This document shows, in pieces, positions 47,314-56,313 of a DNA stretch of 64,000 bases (position 1 is its first letter; each line of letters opens with the position of its first letter). The DNA is taken from assembly GCA_964491875.1 (NCBI GenBank), contig CAZBIC010000036.1:7833-71832 (forward strand). The letters run 5' to 3'. Both the position numbers and the translations under genes were made by a program. The DNA comes from JADJPG01 sp964491875. GTDB taxonomy: Bacteria; Verrucomicrobiota; Verrucomicrobiia; Limisphaerales; JADJPG01. The notes under the pieces are model-generated. The model was not told where the DNA came from and searched no databases. It worked only from the letters and a program-made list of their open reading frames with translations.

Positions 47314-47607
47314 CTAGCTTGAGCCACCGAGAATCGATCCTGACCTCAGCCAGACAAAGGTGGCGCCTGTTCCCCCGTAAGCCTCCCCCGCGAGGGCGAA
47401 AGACGCCACGTCGGGGTGTTTCCCGAGGATCGAATGAACCGTCTGGCGGATCTGCCCAATCCCCTTTCCGTGGATAATCCGAATCTCAAAGATTTGTTTC
47501 TCGCGGCACGCCTCCAGGTAGGCAATCACGACCTCCTTCACGTCTTGCGGCCGGAACGGATGAAGGTCCAGCACGCCATCAATGGGAATTGGGATGGGTT
47601 CGGACAT
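47314..47607 (-). CDS. Small stand-alone Smr-domain protein
   Basis: This 97-residue protein is a compact Smr domain. It has the N-terminal LDLHPF (His16), a linking helix KEVVIAYLEACREKQIFEI, then IIHGKGIGQIRQTV and the C-terminal GTGATFVWL. Smr domains occur on MutS2 and as small proteins; many are nucleases acting on RNA or on DNA junctions. The HGKG loop is complete. The start at 47607 overlaps the end of the YkgJ-like gene by 29 bp, and no later in-frame start fits the family. The two genes are therefore likely translationally coupled. Confidence 0.87.
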   Translation of the reverse strand: MSEPIPIPIDGVLDLHPFRPQDVKEVVIAYLEACREKQIFEIRIIHGKGIGQIRQTVHSILGKHPDVASFALAGEAYGGTGATFVWLRSGSILGGSS

Positions 47608-47980
47608 ATTCCTCCGGTCGCCCCGTAGCTTTGCTTACCAATTCGGCGTAGCGATCTAGATCCACAACCTGAGGCCGCGCATGACACCTCTGGTCAAAGC
47701 CCGGGAACCTCCACAGGTTCGGGAAATCGCGACACTGCTGAGGCTTGACCGACTGAACCGAGCACAGATTCCCTTCCAGAAAGACGCATTCCCCATTCGG
47801 CTTCTCCACGAGCGAAAGACCGAGTCGATCTCTCGTTAACCGGGTGAATCTTTGGATGAACTCCTCACCTGGCAATCCGATGGTGGCCGCGAGCTTCTCG
47901 ATTTCACCCTCGCTAACCCGAACATCGCCGGGCCAGCGGCAGCAGGCCGTGCATCTCTGGCACTCGTAGTAAACTGGCAT
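47579..47980 (-). CDS. YkgJ-family Cys-cluster protein
   Basis: This 133-residue protein has the CxxCxxCC pattern of the YkgJ/UPF0153 family, with Cys7, Cys10, Cys13 and Cys14 in YECQRCTACCRWPGDV. It continues with GECVFLEGNLCSV and QCRDFPNLW, giving eight cysteines in all, a proposed Fe-S or zinc binding set. Family members are of unknown function; some are linked to oxidative or RNA metabolism. ATG 47980 is chosen over the upstream 48049 frame because the family begins directly before the first cysteine. It overlaps the Smr gene by 29 bp. Confidence 0.85.
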   Translation of the reverse strand: MPVYYECQRCTACCRWPGDVRVSEGEIEKLAATIGLPGEEFIQRFTRLTRDRLGLSLVEKPNGECVFLEGNLCSVQSVKPQQCRDFPNLWRFPGFDQRCHARPQVVDLDRYAELVSKATGRPEEYVRTHPNSH

Positions 47981-48064
47981 CGCGGAATGTATGTGCAGGC
48001 GCGACCGAATGTAAATGTTCCGCGCTGGCTCAGACGCTTGGAGCGGCACATCACTTAATGCAAA

Positions 48065-48092
48065 ACCGGGGCGGATTGGCGTCCGCCCCGGT
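48065..48092 (-). terminator. Hairpin downstream of the 48132 gene
   Basis: A perfect 11-bp inverted repeat (ACCGGGGCGGA 48065-48075, TCCGCCCCGGT 48082-48092) with a 6-nt loop sits 40 bp downstream of the minus-strand stop. On that strand it is followed by TTTTGC, a short but usable T-run. Confidence 0.7.
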
Positions 48093-48131
48093 ATTACTTC
48101 GCTCCCGGTTCAGCGTATTCGAGGGATACGA

Positions 48132-49664
48132 TTACTGTGCAACGGGCGCAGGTTTCGACATCCGGTAAAAGAAGCCCTCACCCGAGAATGGTTCACCAAT
48201 GTCCGGTAGGAGCGCCCACTTGCGGCCGCCGATCTGCACCGGCGACGTTAAACCAGTCACAGGAAGCCAGATGTCGTCGGTCAAATTTCCCGGCGCATAC
48301 TCGAAGTTGAAGCCGTCGTCCGGCAACGTCCAGTTCACCCAATACTTGTAACCAGCGGGAACCGTCAGAATGCCCGCAGGATCGCCCGCCGCGATCTGCC
48401 AGACGGCAGTGTCGAGCGAACCAGCGAATTGATCATCAATCGGCGTAGCGACGCCGCTGACCTGCAAGCGAGACACGATTACCGACTGGCCGATATTTCC
48501 CATCTGATTTGGCTGACAGCCCACGTAGACATGCAAGGGATCGGCGAACTTGGCCGCCGCGTCAGCCGGAAGTGAGAAGCTCGCTGTCGCTCCGCCGGGC
48601 GCGGTCAGCGTAATGTCTGTGTCGTTATTGAAGGTAATACTCCAGGTGCCGTTCGGGCTCGGGGAAGCGACGGAACCCAGCGTGCCCTCTGCATAAGTCA
48701 TGGAGTTTCCATTGGGGAGGTTCGTCTTGTAGCGGAACGAGGCGTAGCCAGTGCCATCCGCACCGTTGCCGATGTCGAGGAAGATCACATTCGGCTCATT
48801 CCAATCCGGACTGTTCAACCACGTCGGAAGGCTGGAACCGGAGACGAGGAACAAGTGCGTCTGGAATCCGGAATGGCTGGCATCCGGGTAATTGGCCAGA
48901 GTCACCGAGTAGGTTACTGGAGTTCCAGCTCCCACCCAGGAGTAACCGGTGCTGGCCACCGTGTAGACGTTTTGCCGCGCATACTGCGCCCCTGGCGCGC
49001 TGGCGACGATTCGCAGTCCCGGCGTGGCCTTCTCCATTCCAATAGTCGGCGGCGACGGCGGCGCAACGTCCTGGTTCGCGTTGAGCGTGACGTTATCCAC
49101 CCAGATCGTGGAGGTTCCAGTAAAGCCAGCCGCGTCACCCGACCAGATCTTGATCCAGAACCGTGCGATGGAATCCATCTTCGGCGTGGTCGGATTGAGC
49201 GGAACGCTGACGCGGTACCAGTTACCTGCACTGGTAGGAACACCTACTGCTCCGAGAGCAATCTGCGAAAAATCCGACGGCCCCAAGCCGAACTCCAACC
49301 AGCCATAGTCACCCGCCGGACGTGAAGGCGAGGCGGGATCGAAACGGATATCAAAGGTCAGGTTGGTGTAGCCACGGGCATCCACCGTCGACGGGAAATT
49401 ATACTGCGATGCAAACTGGTTGTCGCCGCCGTAAGCCGTGAGGTCAAAGTTCACGATTAACTTCTGCGAGCCCGAGTTCGCATCACTATCCGCGTCCACC
49501 GCGGCATCGTGCTCATACGTTTGGATGGCGGCCCCCCACCAGCGACTGAAGGTCGATTCGCTGGCATCGTTAAACTTATAGACAATCGTATCTGCGCCGA
49601 TAGCCGGGACTGAAACGCCCGCAGCCAGCAGAGAGGCCGCGAGGAGTCGATTCAAGATTTTCAT
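48132..49664 (-). CDS. Secreted beta-sandwich protein of unknown function
   Basis: This 510-residue protein has a signal peptide (MKILNRLLAASLLAAGVS). The first part (about 25-185) looks like a carbohydrate-binding jelly roll, with NDASESTFSRWWGAAI, TNLTFDIRFDP, GNWYRVSVPLNP and STIWVDNVTLNA. A second sandwich (about 200-420) has GTPVTYSVTLANYPD and FQTHLFLVSGSSLPTW. The C-terminus (YKYWVNWTLPDDGFNFEYA ... GFFYRMSKPAPVAQ) matches the closing block shared with other exported proteins here. I recognise no catalytic motif. It may be a lectin-like surface protein. It diverges from the CotH/LTD gene across a 432-bp gap. ATG 49664 is chosen from the signal peptide. Confidence 0.75.
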   Translation of the reverse strand: MKILNRLLAASLLAAGVSVPAIGADTIVYKFNDASESTFSRWWGAAIQTYEHDAAVDADSDANSGSQKLIVNFDLTAYGGDNQFASQYNFPSTVDARGYTNLTFDIRFDPASPSRPAGDYGWLEFGLGPSDFSQIALGAVGVPTSAGNWYRVSVPLNPTTPKMDSIARFWIKIWSGDAAGFTGTSTIWVDNVTLNANQDVAPPSPPTIGMEKATPGLRIVASAPGAQYARQNVYTVASTGYSWVGAGTPVTYSVTLANYPDASHSGFQTHLFLVSGSSLPTWLNSPDWNEPNVIFLDIGNGADGTGYASFRYKTNLPNGNSMTYAEGTLGSVASPSPNGTWSITFNNDTDITLTAPGGATASFSLPADAAAKFADPLHVYVGCQPNQMGNIGQSVIVSRLQVSGVATPIDDQFAGSLDTAVWQIAAGDPAGILTVPAGYKYWVNWTLPDDGFNFEYAPGNLTDDIWLPVTGLTSPVQIGGRKWALLPDIGEPFSGEGFFYRMSKPAPVAQ

Positions 49665-50096
49665 GATGAGCTTAGGTTGGACAGGTTGGTACAAATGATT
49701 TTGCCAAAGTATGGTGGTCAATGAATGAGCAGCAGTATGCGTCACCCGGCGAATTACTCAAGTCGTGTATATTGATGACAATCTCCTGCCTTCGAAGAGG
49801 TTTGCTCGAAACCATTTCGCAATACGATCGTTTCCTGGAAGTTACCTGTTTGAAATCTTGTGACACTTCTGTCACATTTGCCGCGCTTAACCCGCTCAGT
49901 CCCAAATCGCTCGCGCTGTTGTGTCGCGTCGAGGACCTGCGGACGGTGTGTCGGCTGTCGTACCTCGGGGTCACGCAGTTTCCACCCCAAAGCAAAATCC
50001 AGACGGCGGGAGAGGCCGTTGGAAACTGCGACAGCCAGCGAATGCCTTGCTTCCAGCGATTTCCAAATCCTCCCTCGCGTCAACCGAACTAAATTT
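49665..50096. promoter_or_regulatory. Divergent promoter region with a TGTGAC inverted repeat
   Basis: This 432-bp gap between divergent secreted-protein genes is AT-richer than its surroundings at about 49760-49880. It contains a perfect inverted repeat, TGTGAC at 49859-49864 and GTCACA at 49871-49876, separated by 6 bp. The arms are 18 bp end to end, similar to CRP/FNR-type dyads but with a wider gap between the TGTGA and TCACA boxes (8 bp, not 6). A regulator site is plausible; which family is unknown. No convincing small gene is seen. Confidence 0.45.
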
Positions 50097-53000
50097 ATGA
50101 TGAGAAACTACTTCGCGGCCGCCGCACTGGCGCTGCTCGTAACGGCAGAGTCCCACGCGGCGCTCATTTTCAACACCGGCGCCAGCTGGAGCTGGTTCAA
50201 GGGCCGCACCGAAGCCTCGACACCTGACACCACGGCGTGGCGCGGAATCAATTTCAACGCCTCCGCCTTCACCCCCGCGTCAGCACCGTTCTGGTATGGC
50301 GACGTGCAAACCGGTGGCACGCAGATCACCGACATGCAGAACCAATACACCACGATCTTTCTGCGCCGACCCTTTGTTCTCAGCAGCGTGGCCGACATCA
50401 GCTCGCTGAAGTTATCCGCGATGTGCGATGACGGCTTCATTGTCTGGATCAACGGCACCGAAGTGCAGCGTTACAACGTCCCCGCCGGCCCCCTCGCTTT
50501 CAATGCTTCCGCTTCCGGTGCCGCGACGGAGCCTGTGCCCTTGACCGACTACACGCTGCTCAACCCGAGTAGCTACCTCGTCGTCGGCACGAACGTGATC
50601 GCCATTCAGGTCTTCAACGCCGGCGCCGCTAGCAGCGACCTCGTCTTCGACTGCTCCCTTAGCACCACCGCGCCGGACCCCATCCCGCCGACCATCGCGA
50701 GTGTCAGCCCCACTGCCGGTCAACTCAATACCCTGACCTCCATCACCGTGACGTTCAGCGAACCCGTCGCTGGCGTGAATGCCGCCGATCTCCTTATCAA
50801 CGGCACCCCCGCCACCTCCATGACCGGCGGCAACGACACTTACACCTTCACCTTTCCCCAACCCGCCTACGGCAACGTCGCCATCACGTGGCTCGCCGGG
50901 CACGGGATCGCCGACTACGGAATTCCAGCCAATCCCTTCAACGCCAGCGCACCCGGCGCCACGTGGCAATACGCGCTCATCGACAACATCGCCCCCACCG
51001 TCGCTTTCCAACTCCCCTTCGCCGGCGTCACCGTCCGCAGCCTCAGCCAGATCGAAGTCAACTTCACCGAAGCCGTGACCGGTGTCGACGCCACCGACCT
51101 CCTCATCAACGGCATGGCTGCCTCCACCGTCACGGCACTGAGCAGCAGCCAATATGTTTTCACCTTCTCTCAACCCGCCGTCGGAAACATCAATGTCGCC
51201 TTCGCCCCCAGTCACGGCATTCGCGACCTCGCCGCCGTCCCGAACAACTTTGCCGGCGCCGGGTGGACCTACGTGCTCGATCCGAACGCGCCGGTGAACA
51301 CCCTTCGCATCAACGAAATCGCCACCGCCAACGTCAACGGCCTCCGCGACGAAGACAACGAAGTTCAGGACTGGGTCGAGATTCACAACACCAGCGCCAG
51401 CTCCGTCAGCCTTGCGGGCTGGTCCCTCACCGATGACGAAAATGAACCCACCAAATGGGTCTTCCCGCCCGTCTCCATTCCCGGCCGTGGCTTCCTCATC
51501 GTCTACTGCTCCGGTAAAGACCGCCGCCCCATCACCACCGGCGCTCGCCTCCACTCCAATTTTTCCCTCAGCCCAGACGGCGAATTCCTCGGCCTCTACA
51601 ACGCCGAAGTCCCCCGTCAACTCGTCTCCAGCTTCAACCCCTACCCCAATCAACGCACCGACTACTCGTGGGGCTACGATCCTCTGGACCAATTCAAATA
51701 TTTCCAGGCCCAAACCCCCGGCGCCAGCAACGGCAACAGCACCATCACCGGCGTCGTCAGCGACACCAAGTTCAGCCACAAGCGCGGTTTCTACGAAACC
51801 GCTTTCTCCCTTTCCATCACGTGCGCCACCCCGGGCGTGACCATCCGCTACACCACCAACGGCTCCGCCCCCACCGCCACCACCGGCCTCATCTACTCCA
51901 CGCCGCTGAACATCAATCGCACCACCACCCTGCGAGCCGCCGCCTACAAGACCGGGCTCCTCCCCTCCGACGTCGACGCCCAAACCTACATCTTCCTCAA
52001 CGACGTCATCACCATGCGCGACGAAGTCGCCCCCGCCCCTGGCTGGCCCGCGCAACGCAAAGCCACCGGCAGCGGCCAGGTCTGGGACTACGGCATGGAC
52101 CCCCAAATCGTCAGCAACGCCACCTGGTCCCCCGTCATTAAAAGTGCCCTCACTGCGATCCCCACCTTCTCCATCACCCTCGACATCGCCTACTTTGCCA
52201 ACATCTACGGAAACCCCGGCGGCGACGGCATCGCCAACGAACGCGCCGCGTCCGTCGAACTGATTTACCCTGACGACACTGAAGGCTTCCAAGCCAACTG
52301 CGGCCTGCGCATCCGCGGCGGGTTCAGCCGCAGCACGGACAATCCGAAACACGCCTTCCGACTCTTCTTCCGCCAGGAATACGGCGTGAGCAAACTCAAC
52401 TACCCCGTCTTCGGCCCGACAGGTGCGCGTGAATTCGACAAATTCGACCTCCGCACCATGCAGAACTACTCGTGGGCCTTCCAGAACGACAGCCGCATGA
52501 TCTGTGTGCGCGACGTGATGAGCCGCGACGCCCAGCTCGCCATGAACGGCCTGAGCACTCGCGGTAACTTTTATCACCTCTACATCAATGGCGTTTACTG
52601 GGGCCTCTACAATTCGGAAGAACGCCCCGAAGCCGCCTTCGCCGAAAGCTACATCGGCGGTAATGCCGACGACTACGACACCATCAAGCAGCTCGACGGC
52701 TACCTCAGCGGCCCCACCGACGGCAACACCGACGCCTGGTATCGCCTCTGGCAGGCCGCCACCAATGGCTTCGCCAATGACGCCGACTACTTCCGCGTGC
52801 AAGGCATGAACCCGGATGGCACTCCGAATCCCGCTTACGAAAACCTCGTCGACGTGCCGAACATGATCGACTACATGCTCGTGATTCTCTACGGCGGAAA
52901 TCTCGACGCCCCGATCTCCAACTTTCTCGGCAACGACTCACCAAACAATTGGTATGGCGTGCGCAATCGCACCGGGCAATTCGGCGGCTTCCGTTTCATC

Positions 53001-54881
53001 TCCCACGACGCCGAGCACACGTTGCTCAACGTGAACGAAGATCGAACCGGCATCGTGGACCTCAGCGCCAGCGGCGGGCAGTACGGCGTCATTCAGTCCG
53101 ACTGGACCTGCGGCAATCCGCTCACCCAAAGCGGTGGCGCAGGAGAGGCAATCCAGCGTTCCACTCCGCAGTACATCTGGTTCCGCATGCACCAGAATCC
53201 GGAGTTCCGCATGCTCGTCGCCGATCAAGTGCAACGGCACTGCTTTGATGGTGGTCCACTCTCCTTCGACGGCATGATGAAAGCCTTCCTCGCGCGCAGT
53301 AATGAACTCCATCTCGCCATCGTGGCCGAGTCCGCCCGCTGGGGTGACGCCAAGGCTGGCACGCCTTACACCCGTGACACCTGGCAGAGCGCCATGCGCA
53401 GCACGGTGACCTCGTTCATTCAAGGGCGCACCACCGTCCTCATCAACCAGCTCCGCGCCGATGGACTTTTCCCCACTCTTACCGCGCCGATCTTCAGCAG
53501 CCGCAGCAACGCCGTGCCGGCTGGATTCTCTCTCTACATGACCAACAACAACGGCGCCGGTCAGATCTTCTTCACCATTGACGGCACCGATCCCCGCGTC
53601 CGCGGTGGCAACATCTCCCCGTCTGCCATCGTCTACACCGCGGGCTCGCCCATCGTGATCAACTTCCCGATCACCATCCGCGCCCGCGTCCGCAATGGCA
53701 CGACCTGGAGCCCCATCGTGCAACGCACCTTCTATCCCGCGCAGGACTTCGCCAATCTCATCGTTTCAGAAGTGATGTATAATCCGCCGGGCGTCGGAGC
53801 GACGGCAGGCGACGAGTTTGAGTTCCTCGAACTCAAGAACACCGGCGCCACCGTCATCGATCTCAGCGGGGCCACCTTCTCAGGCATCAGCTTCACGTTC
53901 ACGAACGGGACGCGTCTGGCTCCCGGACAGTTCTTCGTCATTGGGCGCAACGCCACGACGCTGGGCTCCCGCTATCCGGGCTTGGTGATCAACGGCCTGT
54001 ATTCCGGACGCCTCGACAACGCCGGCGAAGTTCTCGTGCTAAACCATCCCCTCGGCTCCAAAATTCTCGACGTCGATTACAAGGATGGCGGCAAATGGCC
54101 CATCACCGCGGATGGGTTCGGCTACTCAATCGTCACCCGGAACCCGAACTCGAATCCCAACCCGGGCAATCCTTCGAGCTGGCGTGCGAGCACCAATCCC
54201 CTCGGCTCTCCGGGAACCGACGATCCAGATCCGACCATTCCAGCCATCGTCATCAACGAGGTTCTCACTCACACCGATTTGCCGGCAGTCGACGCCATAG
54301 AACTTTTCAACCCCACCGCCGCCAACGTAAACATTGGTGGCTGGTTTTTGACCGATGACGGCAAGGCGCCGACCAAGTTCCGCATTCCGGACGGCACCAC
54401 GATCTCCGCAGGGGGATACCTCGTGTTCACTGAAGCGGACTTCAATCCCGCGCCGGGAACGACCAACAACTTCAATCTCAGCTCGCAAGGCGAGGAAGTG
54501 TATCTGTTCTCCGGCGACGCCAGCACCAATCTCACCGGCTACAGCCACGGCTTCAATTTCGGATCCGCGGAGAACGGCGTCTCCTTCGGACGCCACATCA
54601 TCAGCACCGGCGACGAACGGTTCGTGGCACAGACCTCCACCACCCTCGGCGCGGCGAACTCCGGCCCGCGCGTCGGTCCCGTGGTCGTTCGCGAAATCAT
54701 GTATCATCCGATCGATCTCGACGGCGGCCTCGACAACGGCAGCGAGGAGTATATCGAGATTCGCAACATTTCCAGCGCAACGGTTCCGCTGTTTGATCCC
54801 GCGAACCCAACCAACACCTGGCATCTCCGCGGTGGCGTGGACTTCAATCTCCCGCAGAACGTTTCACTTGGCGCGGGGTAA
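50097..54881 (+). CDS. Secreted CotH/LTD protein, truncated by an in-frame TAA
   Basis: The protein is 1594 residues up to a TAA at 54879. It has a signal peptide (AAALALLVTAESHA) and a jelly-roll module (25-185). Two Ig-like domains (about 200-395) and a lamin-tail domain (about 400-510) follow, then a chitobiase-like insert (HKRGFYETAFSLSITC). The CotH region spans about 690-1085 (GLRIRGGFSRSTDN, PKHAFRLFFRQEYG, RMICVRDVMSRDAQ, NGVYWGLYNSEER, FGGFRFISHDAEHT). Three further lamin-tail modules follow, the last interrupted by the TAA. The coding sequence then continues without frame change to 56147. ATG 50097 is used; ATG 50100 is adjacent. The truncated form would lack the C-terminal Ig and closing block, so it may be non-functional. 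Confidence 0.8.
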   Translation: MMRNYFAAAALALLVTAESHAALIFNTGASWSWFKGRTEASTPDTTAWRGINFNASAFTPASAPFWYGDVQTGGTQITDMQNQYTTIFLRRPFVLSSVADISSLKLSAMCDDGFIVWINGTEVQRYNVPAGPLAFNASASGAATEPVPLTDYTLLNPSSYLVVGTNVIAIQVFNAGAASSDLVFDCSLSTTAPDPIPPTIASVSPTAGQLNTLTSITVTFSEPVAGVNAADLLINGTPATSMTGGNDTYTFTFPQPAYGNVAITWLAGHGIADYGIPANPFNASAPGATWQYALIDNIAPTVAFQLPFAGVTVRSLSQIEVNFTEAVTGVDATDLLINGMAASTVTALSSSQYVFTFSQPAVGNINVAFAPSHGIRDLAAVPNNFAGAGWTYVLDPNAPVNTLRINEIATANVNGLRDEDNEVQDWVEIHNTSASSVSLAGWSLTDDENEPTKWVFPPVSIPGRGFLIVYCSGKDRRPITTGARLHSNFSLSPDGEFLGLYNAEVPRQLVSSFNPYPNQRTDYSWGYDPLDQFKYFQAQTPGASNGNSTITGVVSDTKFSHKRGFYETAFSLSITCATPGVTIRYTTNGSAPTATTGLIYSTPLNINRTTTLRAAAYKTGLLPSDVDAQTYIFLNDVITMRDEVAPAPGWPAQRKATGSGQVWDYGMDPQIVSNATWSPVIKSALTAIPTFSITLDIAYFANIYGNPGGDGIANERAASVELIYPDDTEGFQANCGLRIRGGFSRSTDNPKHAFRLFFRQEYGVSKLNYPVFGPTGAREFDKFDLRTMQNYSWAFQNDSRMICVRDVMSRDAQLAMNGLSTRGNFYHLYINGVYWGLYNSEERPEAAFAESYIGGNADDYDTIKQLDGYLSGPTDGNTDAWYRLWQAATNGFANDADYFRVQGMNPDGTPNPAYENLVDVPNMIDYMLVILYGGNLDAPISNFLGNDSPNNWYGVRNRTGQFGGFRFISHDAEHTLLNVNEDRTGIVDLSASGGQYGVIQSDWTCGNPLTQSGGAGEAIQRSTPQYIWFRMHQNPEFRMLVADQVQRHCFDGGPLSFDGMMKAFLARSNELHLAIVAESARWGDAKAGTPYTRDTWQSAMRSTVTSFIQGRTTVLINQLRADGLFPTLTAPIFSSRSNAVPAGFSLYMTNNNGAGQIFFTIDGTDPRVRGGNISPSAIVYTAGSPIVINFPITIRARVRNGTTWSPIVQRTFYPAQDFANLIVSEVMYNPPGVGATAGDEFEFLELKNTGATVIDLSGATFSGISFTFTNGTRLAPGQFFVIGRNATTLGSRYPGLVINGLYSGRLDNAGEVLVLNHPLGSKILDVDYKDGGKWPITADGFGYSIVTRNPNSNPNPGNPSSWRASTNPLGSPGTDDPDPTIPAIVINEVLTHTDLPAVDAIELFNPTAANVNIGGWFLTDDGKAPTKFRIPDGTTISAGGYLVFTEADFNPAPGTTNNFNLSSQGEEVYLFSGDASTNLTGYSHGFNFGSAENGVSFGRHIISTGDERFVAQTSTTLGAANSGPRVGPVVVREIMYHPIDLDGGLDNGSEEYIEIRNISSATVPLFDPANPTNTWHLRGGVDFNLPQNVSLGAG

Positions 54882-56147
54882 TCGCTCATCTTCGTCAACT
54901 TCGATCCTGCGAACCCGACCTTGCTCGCTGCGTTCCGCGCGAAGTACGGTGCATTCACCGGGCTCCCGGTTTTCGGGCCCTACAGCGCGAAACTGAATAA
55001 CTCGTCCGACACCATCTCCCTGCTTAAGCCGGATGCCCCTGAAACCAACGGCGTTCCCTACGTCATCGTGGATTCCCTCGACTACAAGGATTCCGCTCCC
55101 TGGCCACCGGGCGCTGACGGCACCGGCGCCGCACTTCAACGCATCAGCCTCATCGAGTTCGCGGATGAGCCGGCCAATTGGGTCGCTGCTGCACCGCTGA
55201 CCATTACCTCCTTCGGTCCCGCGAGCTATGCCGTCAGAGCCGGGACCAACGCCGCCACGGCGACAAACGTGACATTCAGTGTGACCGCCTACGGCACCGG
55301 CACCCTGACTTATCAATGGCGGAAGGACGGGGTCGATGTCCCGGGCGCCACAGGCACCTCGATCACGATCACGAACGTTCAGTTGGTGGACGAAGGCGCC
55401 TACACGGTGGCCGTCACCGACTTGTCTGGCACAGCGATCAGCCCGGTGGGAAACATCTACGTGCTCATTAACCTTGTCGTGACTCAGGCTCCGCTGACCC
55501 AGATCGTCCCATCGGGAGGTAACGTCAGCCTGAGCGGGTCCGTGAGTGGCAATCCGCTCCCCATCACCTATGAGTGGCGGCGGTTAACGCCCACCCCGGC
55601 GTTCACCAATCTCACAGTCCTCAACAGTCGAACGTCCTTCTATTCGTTCACGGCACCGGTGTTGACCAACAACGTCGCCGTTACCCAGACGTGGCGCTTG
55701 GTGATCAAGAACCTCGCCACCTCTGCCTCGGGCATCAGTCCCGGAACGTTCAGCATCATTGTGCTACCAGATGCCGACAACGACGGCATTCCGGACCAGT
55801 GGGAATCAGCCAATGGCTTCAACCCGAACAGCCAGGCGGATGCCGGACTGGACGCCGATGGAGACGGGATGACCAACGGCGCGGAGTATGTCGCCGGAAC
55901 AGATCCACGGGATGCGGCGAGTTACCTGAAGATCGATCAAGTCTCGGCGAGCAGTCCGACAGTGATCAGCTTCCTGGCGCTGTCGAATCGCACATATTCG
56001 GTGGAGTTCACGGATGATTTGAACGCGGCAGCCTGGTTGAAGTTGCAGGATGTGCTGGCGCGGACGACGAACCGGATCGAGTCAATCTCGGACGCAGCGG
56101 CGGGCACGAACCGGTTGTATCGCCTGACGACCCCACATCGGCCATAA
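54882..56147 (+). pseudogene. In-frame continuation of the CotH/LTD gene after the TAA
   Basis: These 421 codons continue the same frame. They open SLIFVNFDPANPTLLAAF, the missing end of the interrupted lamin-tail module, then LNNSSDTISLLKPDAPE. Ig-like domains follow (TYQWRKDGVDVPGATGTSIT and TYEWRRLTP). Then comes a calcium-binding type loop (PDADNDGIPDQWESANGFNP and DADGDGMTNGAEYVAGTDPR), and a closing block ending NRLYRLTTPHRP. No signal peptide or ribosome site supports independent expression; the first start-like codon is a TTG at 54921 inside the domain. The simplest reading is the tail of the gene starting at 50097, lost by one point mutation, read through, or miscalled in the assembly. 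Confidence 0.85.
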
Positions 56148-56313
56148 GCCATGGTGCCAGGGTCCAAGTGACTGGTTGCAGGTTGAAAGGTTTCCGAGTT
56201 CTGGGTACGGAACTCTCGACTTTCAACCGCAACTTTTGAACGCGGGTATTGAAAATCTTGCGGTTGGCAATGGGACGTTCTTGATGTAGGTAATCCGGGT
56301 GAACGTTTCCCGT

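Noticed and set aside
49859..49876. Canonical CRP site
   Set aside because: The TGTGA and TCACA boxes are 8 bp apart, not 6; kept only as an inverted repeat of unknown regulator.
49721..50092. Possible 123-residue gene in the divergent gap
   Set aside because: Ends just before the 50097 start, overlaps the inverted repeat and has Cys/Ser-rich, unstructured translation; treated as promoter region.
50412..52802. 796-codon minus-strand open frame opposite the CotH/LTD gene
   Set aside because: Low-complexity Gly/Val/Ala/Glu translation with no recognisable domain; it shadows a strongly C-biased coding strand.
54921..56147. Independent gene starting at TTG 54921
   Set aside because: It is in the same frame as the 50097 gene, begins mid-domain and lacks a signal peptide, so it is the detached tail of that gene.
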